DNA from: Nitrospiraceae bacterium
Lineage (GTDB): Bacteria > Nitrospirota > Nitrospiria > Nitrospirales > Nitrospiraceae
Length of the DNA: 64,000 bases
Assembly: GCA_019637075.1 (NCBI GenBank)
Contig: JAHBWI010000001.1
Location: forward strand, 806,001-870,000
Direction of reading: 5' to 3'
Below the pieces are notes generated by a model that saw only the letters and a program-made list of their open reading frames with translations, was not told the DNA's origin and made no database searches. Below are positions 26,593 to 35,178 of this stretch, one piece after another. Numbering within the stretch: position 1 is the stretch's first letter; every line of letters begins with the position of its first letter. The translations under genes and the position numbers were made by a program.

Positions 26593-27880
26593 GAACGGGA
26601 GACAGGCGGCACCCGCGGAGCAGAGCTTTGACCTCTCCGACCAGCATCAGGGAACCAGCCACACAGATCAGGTCGCCTGGATCGACGAGTTGACGCGCCA
26701 ACGCCAACGCGTCGGCCGGCGCGGCCGCCACATGCGCCGACGGCGCCAGATCTTGGAGTGCAGTGCGAAGATCCGTCCCCGACATGGCACGAGGAAGATC
26801 GGCTTGCGTCATGATCACATCGTCCACATAAGGCCGCAGGGGATGAAAGAAACCCCGCGGCTGTTTGTCGCGCATCATCCCCATTACCAGGCACACACGG
26901 CCATCCGGCCTTCTTGCCCGCCAGGCGGCAAGGTAGCCAGCCAAGGCTTCGGCGGCAGCCGGGTTATGGGCGCCATCCAAAATAATCGTCGGGCTGGATG
27001 CCGCTGCTTCGAGTCGCCCCTCCCATGCCACATCCCGCAATCCCGCACGGATCGCCGAATCGGATATCGCGATGCCGGCCTGCCGGAGGACCCCGCATAA
27101 GGAAATCGCGCAAGCCGCATTGTCCAGTTGAAACCCCCCGTTCAAACTGCAGCTCAGACGGTCATATCGGCCGGCAGGTCCCTCATAGGTGAAAGCAGCC
27201 GTTGATTCACCGATGGTCCGGAACTCCCGATCGAGCCGAGAAACCGGTGCGCCCACGGCTCTGGCACGCTCTTCTATCACGCGGCCCGCAGCCTCGCCGA
27301 CACGCCCAAGGACAAGAGGACTTCCTGGCTTGATGATTCCCGCCTTCTCAAAGGCAATCTGCTCCAGTGTGGAACCAAGATACTGTTCATGGTCGAGTCC
27401 GATGGTTGTAATGGCCGTCGCCGCCGGCGTCACGACGTTCGTGGCGTCGAACCTTCCACCCAGTCCGACTTCCAACACAGCCAGATCGATGCCGGCCTCC
27501 GCAAAATGCATACAAGCCATGGCAGTAGTGAACTCGAAAAATGTCGGGGCTAGATCCGGTGCAGCCGCCGATCGAAGCTGTTCGACCAGGGCTATGACGC
27601 GTGACTCCGAAATCATCTCGCCGTTCACGCGCATGCGCTCGCGATAATCGATGAGGTGCGGCGAGGTATATAACCCGACCCGATGGCCGGCCGCCTGCGC
27701 GATGGCGGCCACCATGGCGGATGTCGAGCCTTTGCCGTTAGTCCCGCCAATGTGCACAACCGGGTAACGACGCTGCGGATCACCGACCCGCCCGAGCAGC
27801 GCCTTGATCGTGTCGAGCCCCAGCTTGATGCCGTGTTGCTGCAGGCCGTAGAGAAACTGCACGGTCTGTGAATAGGTCAT
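26585..27880 (-). CDS. folC: Dihydrofolate synthase / folylpolyglutamate synthase
   Basis: A 431-residue Mur-ligase-family enzyme that adds glutamate to dihydropteroate and folates. Visible are the P-loop H-I-G-G-T-N-G-K-G-S-T-S, the conserved T-S-P-H-L stretch, the motif E-V-G-L-G-G-R-F-D-A-T-N and L-D-G-A-H-N-P in the second domain. It lies between accD and lptD; the accD-folC order is widespread in bacteria. The stop overlaps the lptD start. Confidence 0.95.
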   Translation of the reverse strand: MTYSQTVQFLYGLQQHGIKLGLDTIKALLGRVGDPQRRYPVVHIGGTNGKGSTSAMVAAIAQAAGHRVGLYTSPHLIDYRERMRVNGEMISESRVIALVEQLRSAAAPDLAPTFFEFTTAMACMHFAEAGIDLAVLEVGLGGRFDATNVVTPAATAITTIGLDHEQYLGSTLEQIAFEKAGIIKPGSPLVLGRVGEAAGRVIEERARAVGAPVSRLDREFRTIGESTAAFTYEGPAGRYDRLSCSLNGGFQLDNAACAISLCGVLRQAGIAISDSAIRAGLRDVAWEGRLEAAASSPTIILDGAHNPAAAEALAGYLAAWRARRPDGRVCLVMGMMRDKQPRGFFHPLRPYVDDVIMTQADLPRAMSGTDLRTALQDLAPSAHVAAAPADALALARQLVDPGDLICVAGSLMLVGEVKALLRGCRLSPVRG

Positions 27881-27907
27881 GGAGGGTGTCCGAGGACTAG
27901 GCGTCCG

Positions 27908-28744
27908 CTAGAAGTGACCGACCAGCGTGCTGAGCGCTTCCTTCAGCTGCTTGCGCTCGACGATCATGTCGATCATGCCGTGTTCGAGCAGAAATTCGGC
28001 ACGCTGAAACTGATCGGGCAATTGCTGCTTGATCGTTTGTTCGATGACCCGTGGGCCCGCAAAACCGATCAAGGCCTTCGGCTCCGCAATGATGACATCG
28101 CCCAGCATGGCCACGCTGGCCGTCACTCCACCGAATGTCGGGTCGGCCAAGATCGACAGAAAGGGCAGCTTCGCTTCGCCCAGCTTCGCGATCGCCGCCG
28201 ACGTCTTCGCCATCTGCATGAGCGACAGAATGCCTTCTTGCATCCGCGCCCCGCCCGAGGCCGTCACCAGAATCAGCGGCAGGCGGGAAGCCAATGCACG
28301 ATCCACGGCCCGGCAAATCTTCTCCCCGACCACCGAGCCCATGCTGCCGCCCATGAAACCGAAGTCAAACACGCAGAGGGCCACCTTGCGACCGTTGATC
28401 GCACCTTCACCGATCACCATGGCGTCTTTCCGGCCGGTCTTTTCCTGCTGTGCCTTGATCCGATCCTTGTAGGTCCGCGTGTCCTGAAACGACAAGGGAT
28501 CCTGCGGCTCCAGTTCGGCATCCCATTCCTTGAACGTCCCGAGATCGACCAGCAGCGTAATCCGTTCAATGACGGAAATCGGAAAGTGATAGTCGCACTT
28601 GGGGCACACTTTGTTGTTCCGGTCGACCTCTTTGCGATACACGATTTCCCGGCAATGGTTGCACTTCAACCACATACCTTCCGCCGCCTTGGAACGCTTC
28701 GGGGGGTCGGATTCCGCCGTTTTGCCTTTTTTAAACCACGCCAT
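27908..28744 (-). CDS. accD: Acetyl-CoA carboxylase carboxyltransferase subunit beta
   Basis: A 278-residue subunit that with AccA transfers carboxyl from biotin to acetyl-CoA. The amino-terminal zinc ribbon (C-N-H-C about residue 28 and C-P-K-C about 47) is intact and is followed by the crotonase-fold region with [11 protein letters not shown] and S-G-G-A-R-M-Q-E-G. The ATG at 28744 follows GAGGACGAAT. Length is normal. Confidence 0.96.
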   Translation of the reverse strand: MAWFKKGKTAESDPPKRSKAAEGMWLKCNHCREIVYRKEVDRNNKVCPKCDYHFPISVIERITLLVDLGTFKEWDAELEPQDPLSFQDTRTYKDRIKAQQEKTGRKDAMVIGEGAINGRKVALCVFDFGFMGGSMGSVVGEKICRAVDRALASRLPLILVTASGGARMQEGILSLMQMAKTSAAIAKLGEAKLPFLSILADPTFGGVTASVAMLGDVIIAEPKALIGFAGPRVIEQTIKQQLPDQFQRAEFLLEHGMIDMIVERKQLKEALSTLVGHF

Positions 28745-28753
28745 ATTCGTCCT

Positions 28754-29542
28754 CTAGAATTGAAGGGTCTGGCCTTCAGCCAACACGGTCACCCTGGGAA
28801 TGCCCGTCCGGCCCAATTCCGTCCGTATCCGTTCACGAAATCGCGGCTTCAAATGGTAGGCGAAGACCGGGAGATCGGAAGATTCGAGCTTTGAATATTC
28901 CTGTGCCAACAACGCCGGCGTCAGATGGCGTGAGACCTCCGCCAATTCGCTCAGTTCGTTGGGAAATGAGCATTCGATGAACGCCGCCCGTAGTCCTGCG
29001 GACTGCTTGGCCGCCCGCCAGATCTCGTCGGTCCGGTGCGTATCGCCGCTCATCAGCACTGTCTTCTCACCATCGCGGATCAGAAACCCCACAGCGGGCC
29101 CCACGTGATTGACCGGCACGGCGGTAATACCCAACCCACCCAACATCTCCTCGCGCCCGGGCTTCAATGCATGGGGAACGAAGATCGGCTTGGCGGGGTC
29201 CGGTAGCCGAAAAAAGTCCGGGTACACATCCCCGTTAAAGATGTGGGTGGCAAGTCCCTTGAGGACCTCCGGAATCGCAGCTACGACCACCGGCTCATCG
29301 ATTTCTCCCACCAAATTATCGGCAAGAGTCGGTAAGGCACGGATATGATCGAAGTGGAGATGCGTCAGCAGCACCAGACGAATCCGCTTCTGATCTTCCA
29401 GATACAGCCTGGCGCCGATCGTTCCGGCATCGACCAGCACGTGGTCGTTGACCAGAAATCCGCAGGTCCCGCATTGAATCGGCCCCTGCGGTCCCCTGAC
29501 CAAAGAATCGGAACCGTGGCATCCGAGCACGTCGACCTTCAT
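28754..29542 (-). CDS. Metallo-beta-lactamase-fold protein, class II cAMP phosphodiesterase-like
   Basis: A 262-residue hydrolase with the metal motif T-H-L-H-F-D-H near residue 60, a middle H (V-P-V-N-H-V), S-G-D-T-H-R near 167 and a late H (A-Y-H-L-K-P). The stretch F-I-E-C-S-F-P-N-E-L-S-E-L-A follows and matches class II cyclic-nucleotide phosphodiesterases (PDE II/CpdP family), which hydrolyse 3',5'-cAMP; RNase Z-like activity is the alternative. It is 9 bases upstream of accD, so it may be co-transcribed. Confidence 0.75.
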   Translation of the reverse strand: MKVDVLGCHGSDSLVRGPQGPIQCGTCGFLVNDHVLVDAGTIGARLYLEDQKRIRLVLLTHLHFDHIRALPTLADNLVGEIDEPVVVAAIPEVLKGLATHIFNGDVYPDFFRLPDPAKPIFVPHALKPGREEMLGGLGITAVPVNHVGPAVGFLIRDGEKTVLMSGDTHRTDEIWRAAKQSAGLRAAFIECSFPNELSELAEVSRHLTPALLAQEYSKLESSDLPVFAYHLKPRFRERIRTELGRTGIPRVTVLAEGQTLQF

Positions 29543-29693
29543 TGCCAGGCCCCGTGCCCCCCCCTTCGCCAGGGGTCCGGTTGTTCACGCATCAACACTG
29601 CGCGGCAGGATAGCATACCTGTCGGATAGGCGCACACAGATTCGTGCGGCAAAGGGTGAGGGCGACGATGGCACCGCAATTTCCGACAAAGGG

Positions 29694-30401
29694 TCAGGAC
29701 AACCCACCGCCGAATCCGATCCGCACCATGATGACGAGTCCCAGGCCGATGCTGGCAATGCAGGCGAAACCCTGAACCGCCCAGTAGGCCCGCGGACTAA
29801 ACGAAGCCGAGCAGACAACCGGAACACTCAAGACCAAACCGACTCCCACCATACCCAGAATCGATCCCACGCCGAAGATCAGAATGTACCCAATACCCTG
29901 ACCGAATCCGGTGACGGTAGAGAGAACCATCAACACCAGAGCCGCAGATCCGGCCAAGCCATGGGCCATGCCGATCAACAACGGTCGCAACGAGCCTTGA
30001 TACCAATGAAGGTGGGCGTGATCCGTCCGCACTTGGTGACTGTGGAGATGCATATGAGCGCGGCCGTCATGATCATGCTTGTGCCAGTGCCACCGCTCCC
30101 GGTATACCCGATGTGCCAGCGATCCCCCGAGACCAACCAACATGAGCCCGATGGCAAACTCAAACGCATTGGCCAACGAGTCGGGAATCCGCAGATTCAG
30201 CGCCATGACGACAGCACCGACGCACAGCAACATCAGCGTGTGCCCAAGCCCCCAAAACAATCCGATCGAGGTGGAGGCCTGCAGGGACGGCCGTTCTGCC
30301 AAGACAGTGGACACGGCCACGAGGTGATCGGTATCCAGGGCGTGCCGCAGGCCCAGGATGAATCCGAGACTGAGCACTGTTAGGGTCTGAGGATCAAGCA
30401 T
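29694..30401 (-). CDS. NicO/UreH-type nickel-cobalt transporter
   Basis: A 235-residue membrane protein with about six transmembrane segments. The first helix pair has G-L-R-H-A-L-D-T-D-H-L-V-A-V, close to the R-H-A-x-D-A-D-H metal site of NiCoT transporters. A cytosolic or periplasmic loop (about residues 95-130) holds eleven His residues, typical of Ni or Co binding. The ATG at 30401 follows GGAGCAGTGG, so a longer reading is rejected. It follows moaA by 60 bases. Cobalt uptake would fit the B12-dependent reductase in this window, but nickel is equally possible. Confidence 0.8.
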   Translation of the reverse strand: MLDPQTLTVLSLGFILGLRHALDTDHLVAVSTVLAERPSLQASTSIGLFWGLGHTLMLLCVGAVVMALNLRIPDSLANAFEFAIGLMLVGLGGSLAHRVYRERWHWHKHDHDGRAHMHLHSHQVRTDHAHLHWYQGSLRPLLIGMAHGLAGSAALVLMVLSTVTGFGQGIGYILIFGVGSILGMVGVGLVLSVPVVCSASFSPRAYWAVQGFACIASIGLGLVIMVRIGFGGGLS

Positions 30402-30461
30402 CCACTGCTCCGAGAGACACACGTGGGCCGACCCAGAATCTGGACCGGCCGGCACCGACGG

Positions 30462-31526
30462 TCATCCCCCTCGGGCATGCATTTCCAGGTGGGGATCTTC
30501 TTTCAGGCGGTCGACTTCGATGAGACGTTGTTCCCGCAAACCAAGCGCTTCCAGCGATTTCCGCTCCTCGGCGCCACGGTCCGCGCGTCGTTCCCATGAG
30601 TTGGTGATCAGGGTTGTGAGTTCCTGACGGCTTTTCCCGGTGCGAAGCGGTGCCCGCAGATCCAAACCGTCTTTTGCATACAAGCACAGGTACCACATAC
30701 CGTCTGCCGTCAATCGGCTGCGATCGCAAGTTCTACAGAACGGTGTGGTCGTGGAAGGAATAATGCCAAAGGTCGTGCCGTCTGGCAAGATGAACCGTTC
30801 AGCCGGCGCCACGCTATTCTCGACGATCGGCTCGACGCCGCCGTAATGACGGCCGATCACATCCAGCATCTCGGCACGGGAACAGACCTGATTCATAGAC
30901 CAATCGGTTGCGCCGCCGACATCCATGTACTCGATGAATCGGACCTCGCCGCCCGCCGTCTTGGCATATTCGATCAGGTCAATAACTTCATCGTCGTTGT
31001 ACCCCTTGATCACAACCGTGTCGAATTTCAGAGCAGGAAATCCGGCCTTCACGACGGCCTTGATCCCATCGAACACCTGATGGTGCAGATCGCGCTTGGT
31101 CAGCGCCCGAAACCGGTCGGCTCGAAGCGTGTCCAGACTGACCGTCACCCGATGCAGCCCGGCAAACGAGAGATCGGACGCCTGATCCGCCATCAAGACG
31201 CCGTTGGTCGTGAGCGCGATGTCGGTAATCCGACGATTCTCCGACAGCATCCGCACAAACCGCGGCAGGTCACGGCGCAGCAGCGGCTCTCCGCCGGTCA
31301 GCCGCACCTTGTCGACGCCCAGATCCGTGAACACACTGACCAGTTCCGCCATCTCCTCAAACGTCAGGATGGTCTCGCGCGGCAACCAGGCATAATCCTC
31401 TTCCGGCATGCAGTACTTACAACGGAGGTTGCACCGATCGGTGACGGAGACTCGGAGGCTCCGCAGCGGCCGAGCAAGCCGATCGTGAATCGCGGGCACC
31501 GGTTGGTCTAGGATGGGTTGATCCAT
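30462..31526 (-). CDS. moaA: GTP 3',8-cyclase MoaA
   Basis: A 354-residue radical SAM enzyme that rearranges GTP in the first step of molybdopterin synthesis. The SAM cluster motif C-N-L-R-C-K-Y-C (C32, C36, C39) is intact, as is the second cluster (C-R-T-C and C 14 residues on, with R-x-S-R-L). The carboxy terminus ends in Gly-Gly, as required for activation. It is the fourth gene of the moa operon. Confidence 0.97.
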   Translation of the reverse strand: MDQPILDQPVPAIHDRLARPLRSLRVSVTDRCNLRCKYCMPEEDYAWLPRETILTFEEMAELVSVFTDLGVDKVRLTGGEPLLRRDLPRFVRMLSENRRITDIALTTNGVLMADQASDLSFAGLHRVTVSLDTLRADRFRALTKRDLHHQVFDGIKAVVKAGFPALKFDTVVIKGYNDDEVIDLIEYAKTAGGEVRFIEYMDVGGATDWSMNQVCSRAEMLDVIGRHYGGVEPIVENSVAPAERFILPDGTTFGIIPSTTTPFCRTCDRSRLTADGMWYLCLYAKDGLDLRAPLRTGKSRQELTTLITNSWERRADRGAEERKSLEALGLREQRLIEVDRLKEDPHLEMHARGG

Positions 31527-31607
31527 GGTGATCTCAATCGCGCTGTGGTGGTTTGTATGCGGTTGCCCTGTGGGCCTCCCGGCTATCTAAGCGCCCTAAG
31601 CGCCCGC

Positions 31608-32084
31608 CTACGGATGCTCCTCGACCCAGACCTCCCCCTCCGTCGTATGTTCCAACTTCCAAATCGGGGTGATCTGCTTCAGTTCGTCGATAGCCCACTT
31701 GCAAGCCTGAAAGGCTTCGGCACGGTGCTCAGCCCCCACAATGATCAGCACGATGTTCTCCCCGATGCTGATCTCTCCATAGCGATGGAGGACTAACACC
31801 TCGAGGACATCGAAATCCTTGAGCGCGCGTTCCCGAATCTCGCGCAACTTCTTTTGCGCCATGCCTTCGTAATGCTCGAAGGTGATGCCGTCGACATCGC
31901 GCCCCTTGGACCGATCGCGCGCAGTGCCCAGAAACATGGCAATGCCCCCAATTCGCTTGGACCTGGTCCGAACGCGCCTGAGCTCCTCATCGATCGAGAA
32001 ATCCTCACGCTGCACCCGCACCAGCATGGCGGTATCGTCATCCGCAACCGGAACCTCTGTATTCGTAGCCTGCTCAAGGCTCAT
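31608..32084 (-). CDS. moaE: Molybdopterin synthase catalytic subunit MoaE
   Basis: A 158-residue subunit that transfers sulfur from MoaD to cyclic pyranopterin monophosphate. Visible are H-R-Y-G-E-I-S-I-G-E, the anion site H-R-A-E-A-F-Q-A-C and the catalytic lysines in D-E-L-K-Q-I-T-P-I-W-K-L-E. The ATG at 32084 follows GAGGAG. The gap to moaD is filled by a palindromic repeat (32111-32237). Confidence 0.95.
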   Translation of the reverse strand: MSLEQATNTEVPVADDDTAMLVRVQREDFSIDEELRRVRTRSKRIGGIAMFLGTARDRSKGRDVDGITFEHYEGMAQKKLREIRERALKDFDVLEVLVLHRYGEISIGENIVLIIVGAEHRAEAFQACKWAIDELKQITPIWKLEHTTEGEVWVEEHP

Positions 32085-32110
32085 CGGCAACTCCTCGGCT
32101 ATGTGACTCA

Positions 32111-32237
32111 CCATGAAGAATGGTCAAAAGGATTTCCCAGCAAGGCCGCAGCGAGCAGGAAGGCGAAGCCTACGCCTTCGGTACGTTGAGCCTTCGAGCA
32201 CAGCGAGAACGAAGCTGGAAATCCTTTTCACCATCCT
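32111..32237. repeat. Palindromic dispersed repeat between moaE and moaD
   Basis: The ends form an imperfect inverted repeat of about 24 bases (GAAGAATGGTCAAAAGGATT and the complement of the right end 32214-32240). The interior carries a second hairpin, GAAGGCG, seven bases, CGCCTTC (32158-32178). Related partial sequences are at 44236-44300 (GTACGTTGAGCCT shared) and 51364-51384. It looks like a mobile or REP/MITE-type element. The family link rests on visual matches only. Confidence 0.55.
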
Positions 32238-32492
32238 TCACATGCCGCCGGCAAAAGGCGGCAACAGCGCAATCTCATCCCCGTCGTTCACGACAAGGTC
32301 TTCATGGGCGATTTCTTGATTGACCGACACCAATACTTTCTTCTTATGAAGCAACTCGCCGATTTTAGGGTTGGCGGCATCGATGAGCCCGATGACATCC
32401 TTGACCCGCCGACTTTCGCCCAACGTCAGTGAGAAGGTGCTCTGATTCCCCGCCAGCATCTTCGTCATTCCAAACAAGCGGACCGTGACCAT
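32238..32492 (-). CDS. moaD: Molybdopterin synthase sulfur carrier MoaD, with extra terminal Met
   Basis: An 84-residue ubiquitin-like sulfur carrier. The beta-grasp fold is readable (MVTVRLFG..., G-D-E-I-A-L-L-P-P-F-A-G-G). In MoaD the final Gly-Gly must be exposed because MoeB adenylates it and sulfur is attached as thiocarboxylate. Here the protein ends G-G-M, with a single Met after the pair. The palindromic repeat begins immediately beyond the stop. Start ATG 32492 follows GAGGAAAC. Whether the Met is trimmed or the protein is inactive cannot be seen. Confidence 0.9.
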   Translation of the reverse strand: MVTVRLFGMTKMLAGNQSTFSLTLGESRRVKDVIGLIDAANPKIGELLHKKKVLVSVNQEIAHEDLVVNDGDEIALLPPFAGGM

Positions 32493-32504
32493 CAACGTGT
32501 TTCC

Positions 32505-33017
32505 TCAGCCTCGCCCCGAGCCATGACCGTCCCGCAGGTACGTGCCGGACTTCCCCCCGGACTTGGCCAGCAGGCAGACGTCACTAAAACTCATCCCGCG
32601 ATCGACCGCCTTACACATGTCGTAGATCGTGAGCGCCGCGACCGAGGCCGCCGTGATGGCTTCCATTTCGACGCCGGTCTGACCGGTCGTCTTCGCCGTC
32701 GCAGTAATCGTAATGGCGCAGAGCCCGTCACGGTTCGGCCGGGGTTCTTCTTTAAAGGAGATATCGACGCTGGTCAGGAGGATGGGATGGCACATCGGGA
32801 TGAGGTCCGGAGTCTTCTTCGCCCCCATCACACCCGCGACCTGGGCGACAGCGAGCACGTCGCCCTTTGCGATTTTCCCGTGCTGAATCTTTTCCAGGGT
32901 TTCCGGCTGGAGATAGACAATGGCTTGGGCCGTCGCGGCACGCTCCGTCGAAGCCTTAGCCCCGACATCGACCATCCGCGCCCGTCCCGACTCGTTGAAA
33001 TGGGTAAACTCAGCCAT
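32505..33017 (-). CDS. moaC: Cyclic pyranopterin monophosphate synthase MoaC
   Basis: A 170-residue enzyme that completes conversion of the MoaA product to cPMP. The signature M-V-D-V-G-x-K near the amino terminus, M-C-H-P-I-L-L-T and [22 protein letters not shown] are all present. It is the first gene of the moa operon, with a good promoter at 33060-33089 and a short leader, so no molybdenum cofactor riboswitch fits there. Confidence 0.97.
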   Translation of the reverse strand: MAEFTHFNESGRARMVDVGAKASTERAATAQAIVYLQPETLEKIQHGKIAKGDVLAVAQVAGVMGAKKTPDLIPMCHPILLTSVDISFKEEPRPNRDGLCAITITATAKTTGQTGVEMEAITAASVAALTIYDMCKAVDRGMSFSDVCLLAKSGGKSGTYLRDGHGSGRG

Positions 33018-33059
33018 TTTTCACAATGAATCAGCTGGTTATGGCGTCCGAATCGTCGA

Positions 33060-33089
33060 ATTATAGGAGCCCGGGAAAACGGGAGTCAA
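33060..33089 (-). promoter_or_regulatory. Promoter of the moa operon
   Basis: On the minus strand TTGACT (33089-33084), 18 bases, then a perfect TATAAT (33065-33060). The predicted transcript starts near 33053, about 36 bases before the moaC start. The rest of the 296-base divergent gap to the plus-strand gene at 33314 shows no gene. Confidence 0.7.
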
Positions 33090-33313
33090 GCAGCAGCGTG
33101 GAGATACTGGTCCTCGTGATTCGACGGTCTGACAACGTGTTGCCTCCGCATGCCCTCACCCAACGACTGAACAGGGATTCAGACTTCAATTTCCCCACAC
33201 GCCACACAACACCTACCAAGCAAACGAATCTCGCGCCTGAGATCTCCAGGCAAGGTCTCGAAGGGCTTCAGTTACCCTTTCCCGTTACCGAGAAGGTGAA
33301 AAGAGACTTATCG

Positions 33314-34114
33314 ATGGCACTGATGTCTCGCCAGGCTTTCTCTCCCTATTCCTGGACCGTGCGCGCACGGTCCGCTTACCACGGCTTCTGGTTCCACCTG
33401 TCTGAACGGATTCGATGGACCAGACGGCCCTACCGCGAACAACCGGCCGGCCGATTGACCGGACTCGAACCCTGGCAGGCGAGGCGAATCGCCGTCTTGG
33501 CCTCCCGTTATGGCGTGGCCTTCGAAGCCCTGTACAGCGAGCGGATCGCCATCGCCAATTACCACTATCTCGACATTCTCGACCGGTCATGGACGGAAAC
33601 CCGGCTGTCCCCGCCTAAGCAGGCCTCCGTCACCGATGTCGGTTGCGCGAATTTTTGGTACGCCCGGACCTTGTGGGCATTCCTCCATCCGGCACGATTG
33701 GTCGGTGTCGATCTGGAGGGATATCGGCTCTACCCCAGCGGGTACAGCCGCTACGATGCGGCAGCCGGCTACCTGACCGACCTGCCCGACACAACCTTTT
33801 GCGTTGAGGACTATTGCCGGGTTGAAGAACAGTCGGATTTAATCACGGCATGGTTCCCCTTCGTGACGCCCGCCCCGGTGCTCGCATGGCGGCTCCCGCT
33901 GTCGGTCCTCCAACCGGAGCGACTCATCAGCCGTATCGCAGGAAACCTATCCCCCGGCGGATTGTTCTACATGGTCAACCAAGGGGACAAAGAGGCTGCG
34001 ACTGCCCATCGTTTCTGCCGTGCGGCCGGCCTGCAGCTCGTTGCCCGTTGGAAACATCCCCATCCACTCCGTGCCCGACCTCTCCCACCGATCGTCTCTT
34101 GGTGGACTGCGTAA
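33314..34114 (+). CDS. Class I methyltransferase-like protein
   Basis: A 266-residue protein. After a Trp- and Arg-rich front half, the segment T-D-V-G-C-A-N-F-W-Y-A (about residue 104) fits motif I of SAM-dependent methyltransferases with G-C-A in place of G-x-G, and L-V-G-V-D-L-E-G follows as motif II. L-S-P-G-G-L-F-Y-M fits the strand-5 region. The substrate is unknown. ATG 33314 was chosen as the first plausible start; the open reading before it (from 33026) is not protein-like. It faces the moa operon. Confidence 0.6.
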   Translation: MALMSRQAFSPYSWTVRARSAYHGFWFHLSERIRWTRRPYREQPAGRLTGLEPWQARRIAVLASRYGVAFEALYSERIAIANYHYLDILDRSWTETRLSPPKQASVTDVGCANFWYARTLWAFLHPARLVGVDLEGYRLYPSGYSRYDAAAGYLTDLPDTTFCVEDYCRVEEQSDLITAWFPFVTPAPVLAWRLPLSVLQPERLISRIAGNLSPGGLFYMVNQGDKEAATAHRFCRAAGLQLVARWKHPHPLRARPLPPIVSWWTA

Positions 34115-34239
34115 CACCGTCGCCTGTTGACCGGTACCAGGCACGCACTCGCTCATCCGAATCTTGCCCGCGCTCGAACCGGCCTAACCGGCCGCCACCA
34201 CAGCTTGACACCACCACCCCCATCCGTGAAAATGCAAAA

Positions 34240-35178
34240 ATGCCAGAACGGATCGTGATCGAACGACTTGAATTTCAAGGCCATTGCGGCGTGACGGACG
34301 AAGAACGCCGGCGCCCGCAACCGATTGCCGTCGATGTTGAGCTGGAAACGGGGATCGAGGAGGCTGCGGCGTCCGATCGCCTGGCCGATACCATCGACTA
34401 TGCCAGGGTGGCCGACCGGCTTGCCACCGTCGGAGCGGCCCAGAACTGCCATTTGCTCGAGGCGCTGGCGGAAAAACTCGTAGCCGTCGTCTTTGCCGAG
34501 TTTCCCGCCGACCGGCTTCGATTGTGGGTGCGAAAACTCCGCGCGCCGCTGACGGTTGTCGCGGGCTCCGTCGGTGTGCGCCTCGAACGAACGAGAACGG
34601 CACAGCAGGCGCGGTCACTCGAACCGGGTCCCGCCCCCTTCCTCATCCAGCAACTGGCAAGAATTCCCAAAGGCCGCATCTTGGACGTGGCGTCCGGCCG
34701 CGGCCGCAATGCGCTCTACTTGTTGTCGCAGGGGATGGAAGTGGACGCGGTCGATCAGGATCCTGATGCGTTGGCCTCGTTGATTGAATCGGCCAAGGCC
34801 CGAGGGTTCTCCGGGCTCACGACCCGAACGATGGACCTGGAAGCGGATCCCGAACAACCACCGAGCCTTGGAAGCGAACAGTTCGACGCGCTGATTGTCT
34901 GTTTCTATCTGTACCGGCCCTTGTTTCCGGTGTTGATGGAGGCCTTGAAGCCGAACGGGGTCCTGCTGTACGAGACCTTTACGATCGATAACTACTTCCG
35001 ACATCAACACCCGCGGCGTTGGGAATTTTGCCTCGGGCACAACGAACTGCTGCGGCTGACCTCCCCGCTCCGCGTCCTGCATTACGACGAGGGCGAGCAC
35101 GAGAGCGGGCATGGCGCCGGACCGGTATTCACCGCGCGACTGCTCGCGCAGAAAGCGGGGCCTCGTCTCCCATCATGA
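34240..35178 (+). CDS. FolB-methyltransferase fusion
   Basis: A 312-residue protein joining two domains. Residues 1-115 match dihydroneopterin aldolase (FolB): G-H-C-G-V-T-D-E-E-R near residue 15 with the pterin-binding Glu, I-D-Y-A-R-V near 55, L-L-E-A-L-A-E near 72, and the catalytic Lys in V-R-K-L-R-A-P. Residues about 130-312 form a methyltransferase (I-L-D-V-A-S-G-R-G-R-N-A-L-Y-L; V-D-A-V-D-Q-D), similar to TehB-type proteins. ATG 34240 is my start. The stop overlaps the next gene as ATGA. I know no standard fusion of this kind. Confidence 0.75.
   Translation: MPERIVIERLEFQGHCGVTDEERRRPQPIAVDVELETGIEEAAASDRLADTIDYARVADRLATVGAAQNCHLLEALAEKLVAVVFAEFPADRLRLWVRKLRAPLTVVAGSVGVRLERTRTAQQARSLEPGPAPFLIQQLARIPKGRILDVASGRGRNALYLLSQGMEVDAVDQDPDALASLIESAKARGFSGLTTRTMDLEADPEQPPSLGSEQFDALIVCFYLYRPLFPVLMEALKPNGVLLYETFTIDNYFRHQHPRRWEFCLGHNELLRLTSPLRVLHYDEGEHESGHGAGPVFTARLLAQKAGPRLPS

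Noticed and set aside
33018-33059. A molybdenum cofactor riboswitch before moaC
   Set aside because: The predicted leader is about 36 bases, much too short for the known riboswitch.
33026-33313. Open reading before the methyltransferase start
   Set aside because: The residues here are not protein-like, the divergent moa promoter lies inside it, and a better start exists at 33314.
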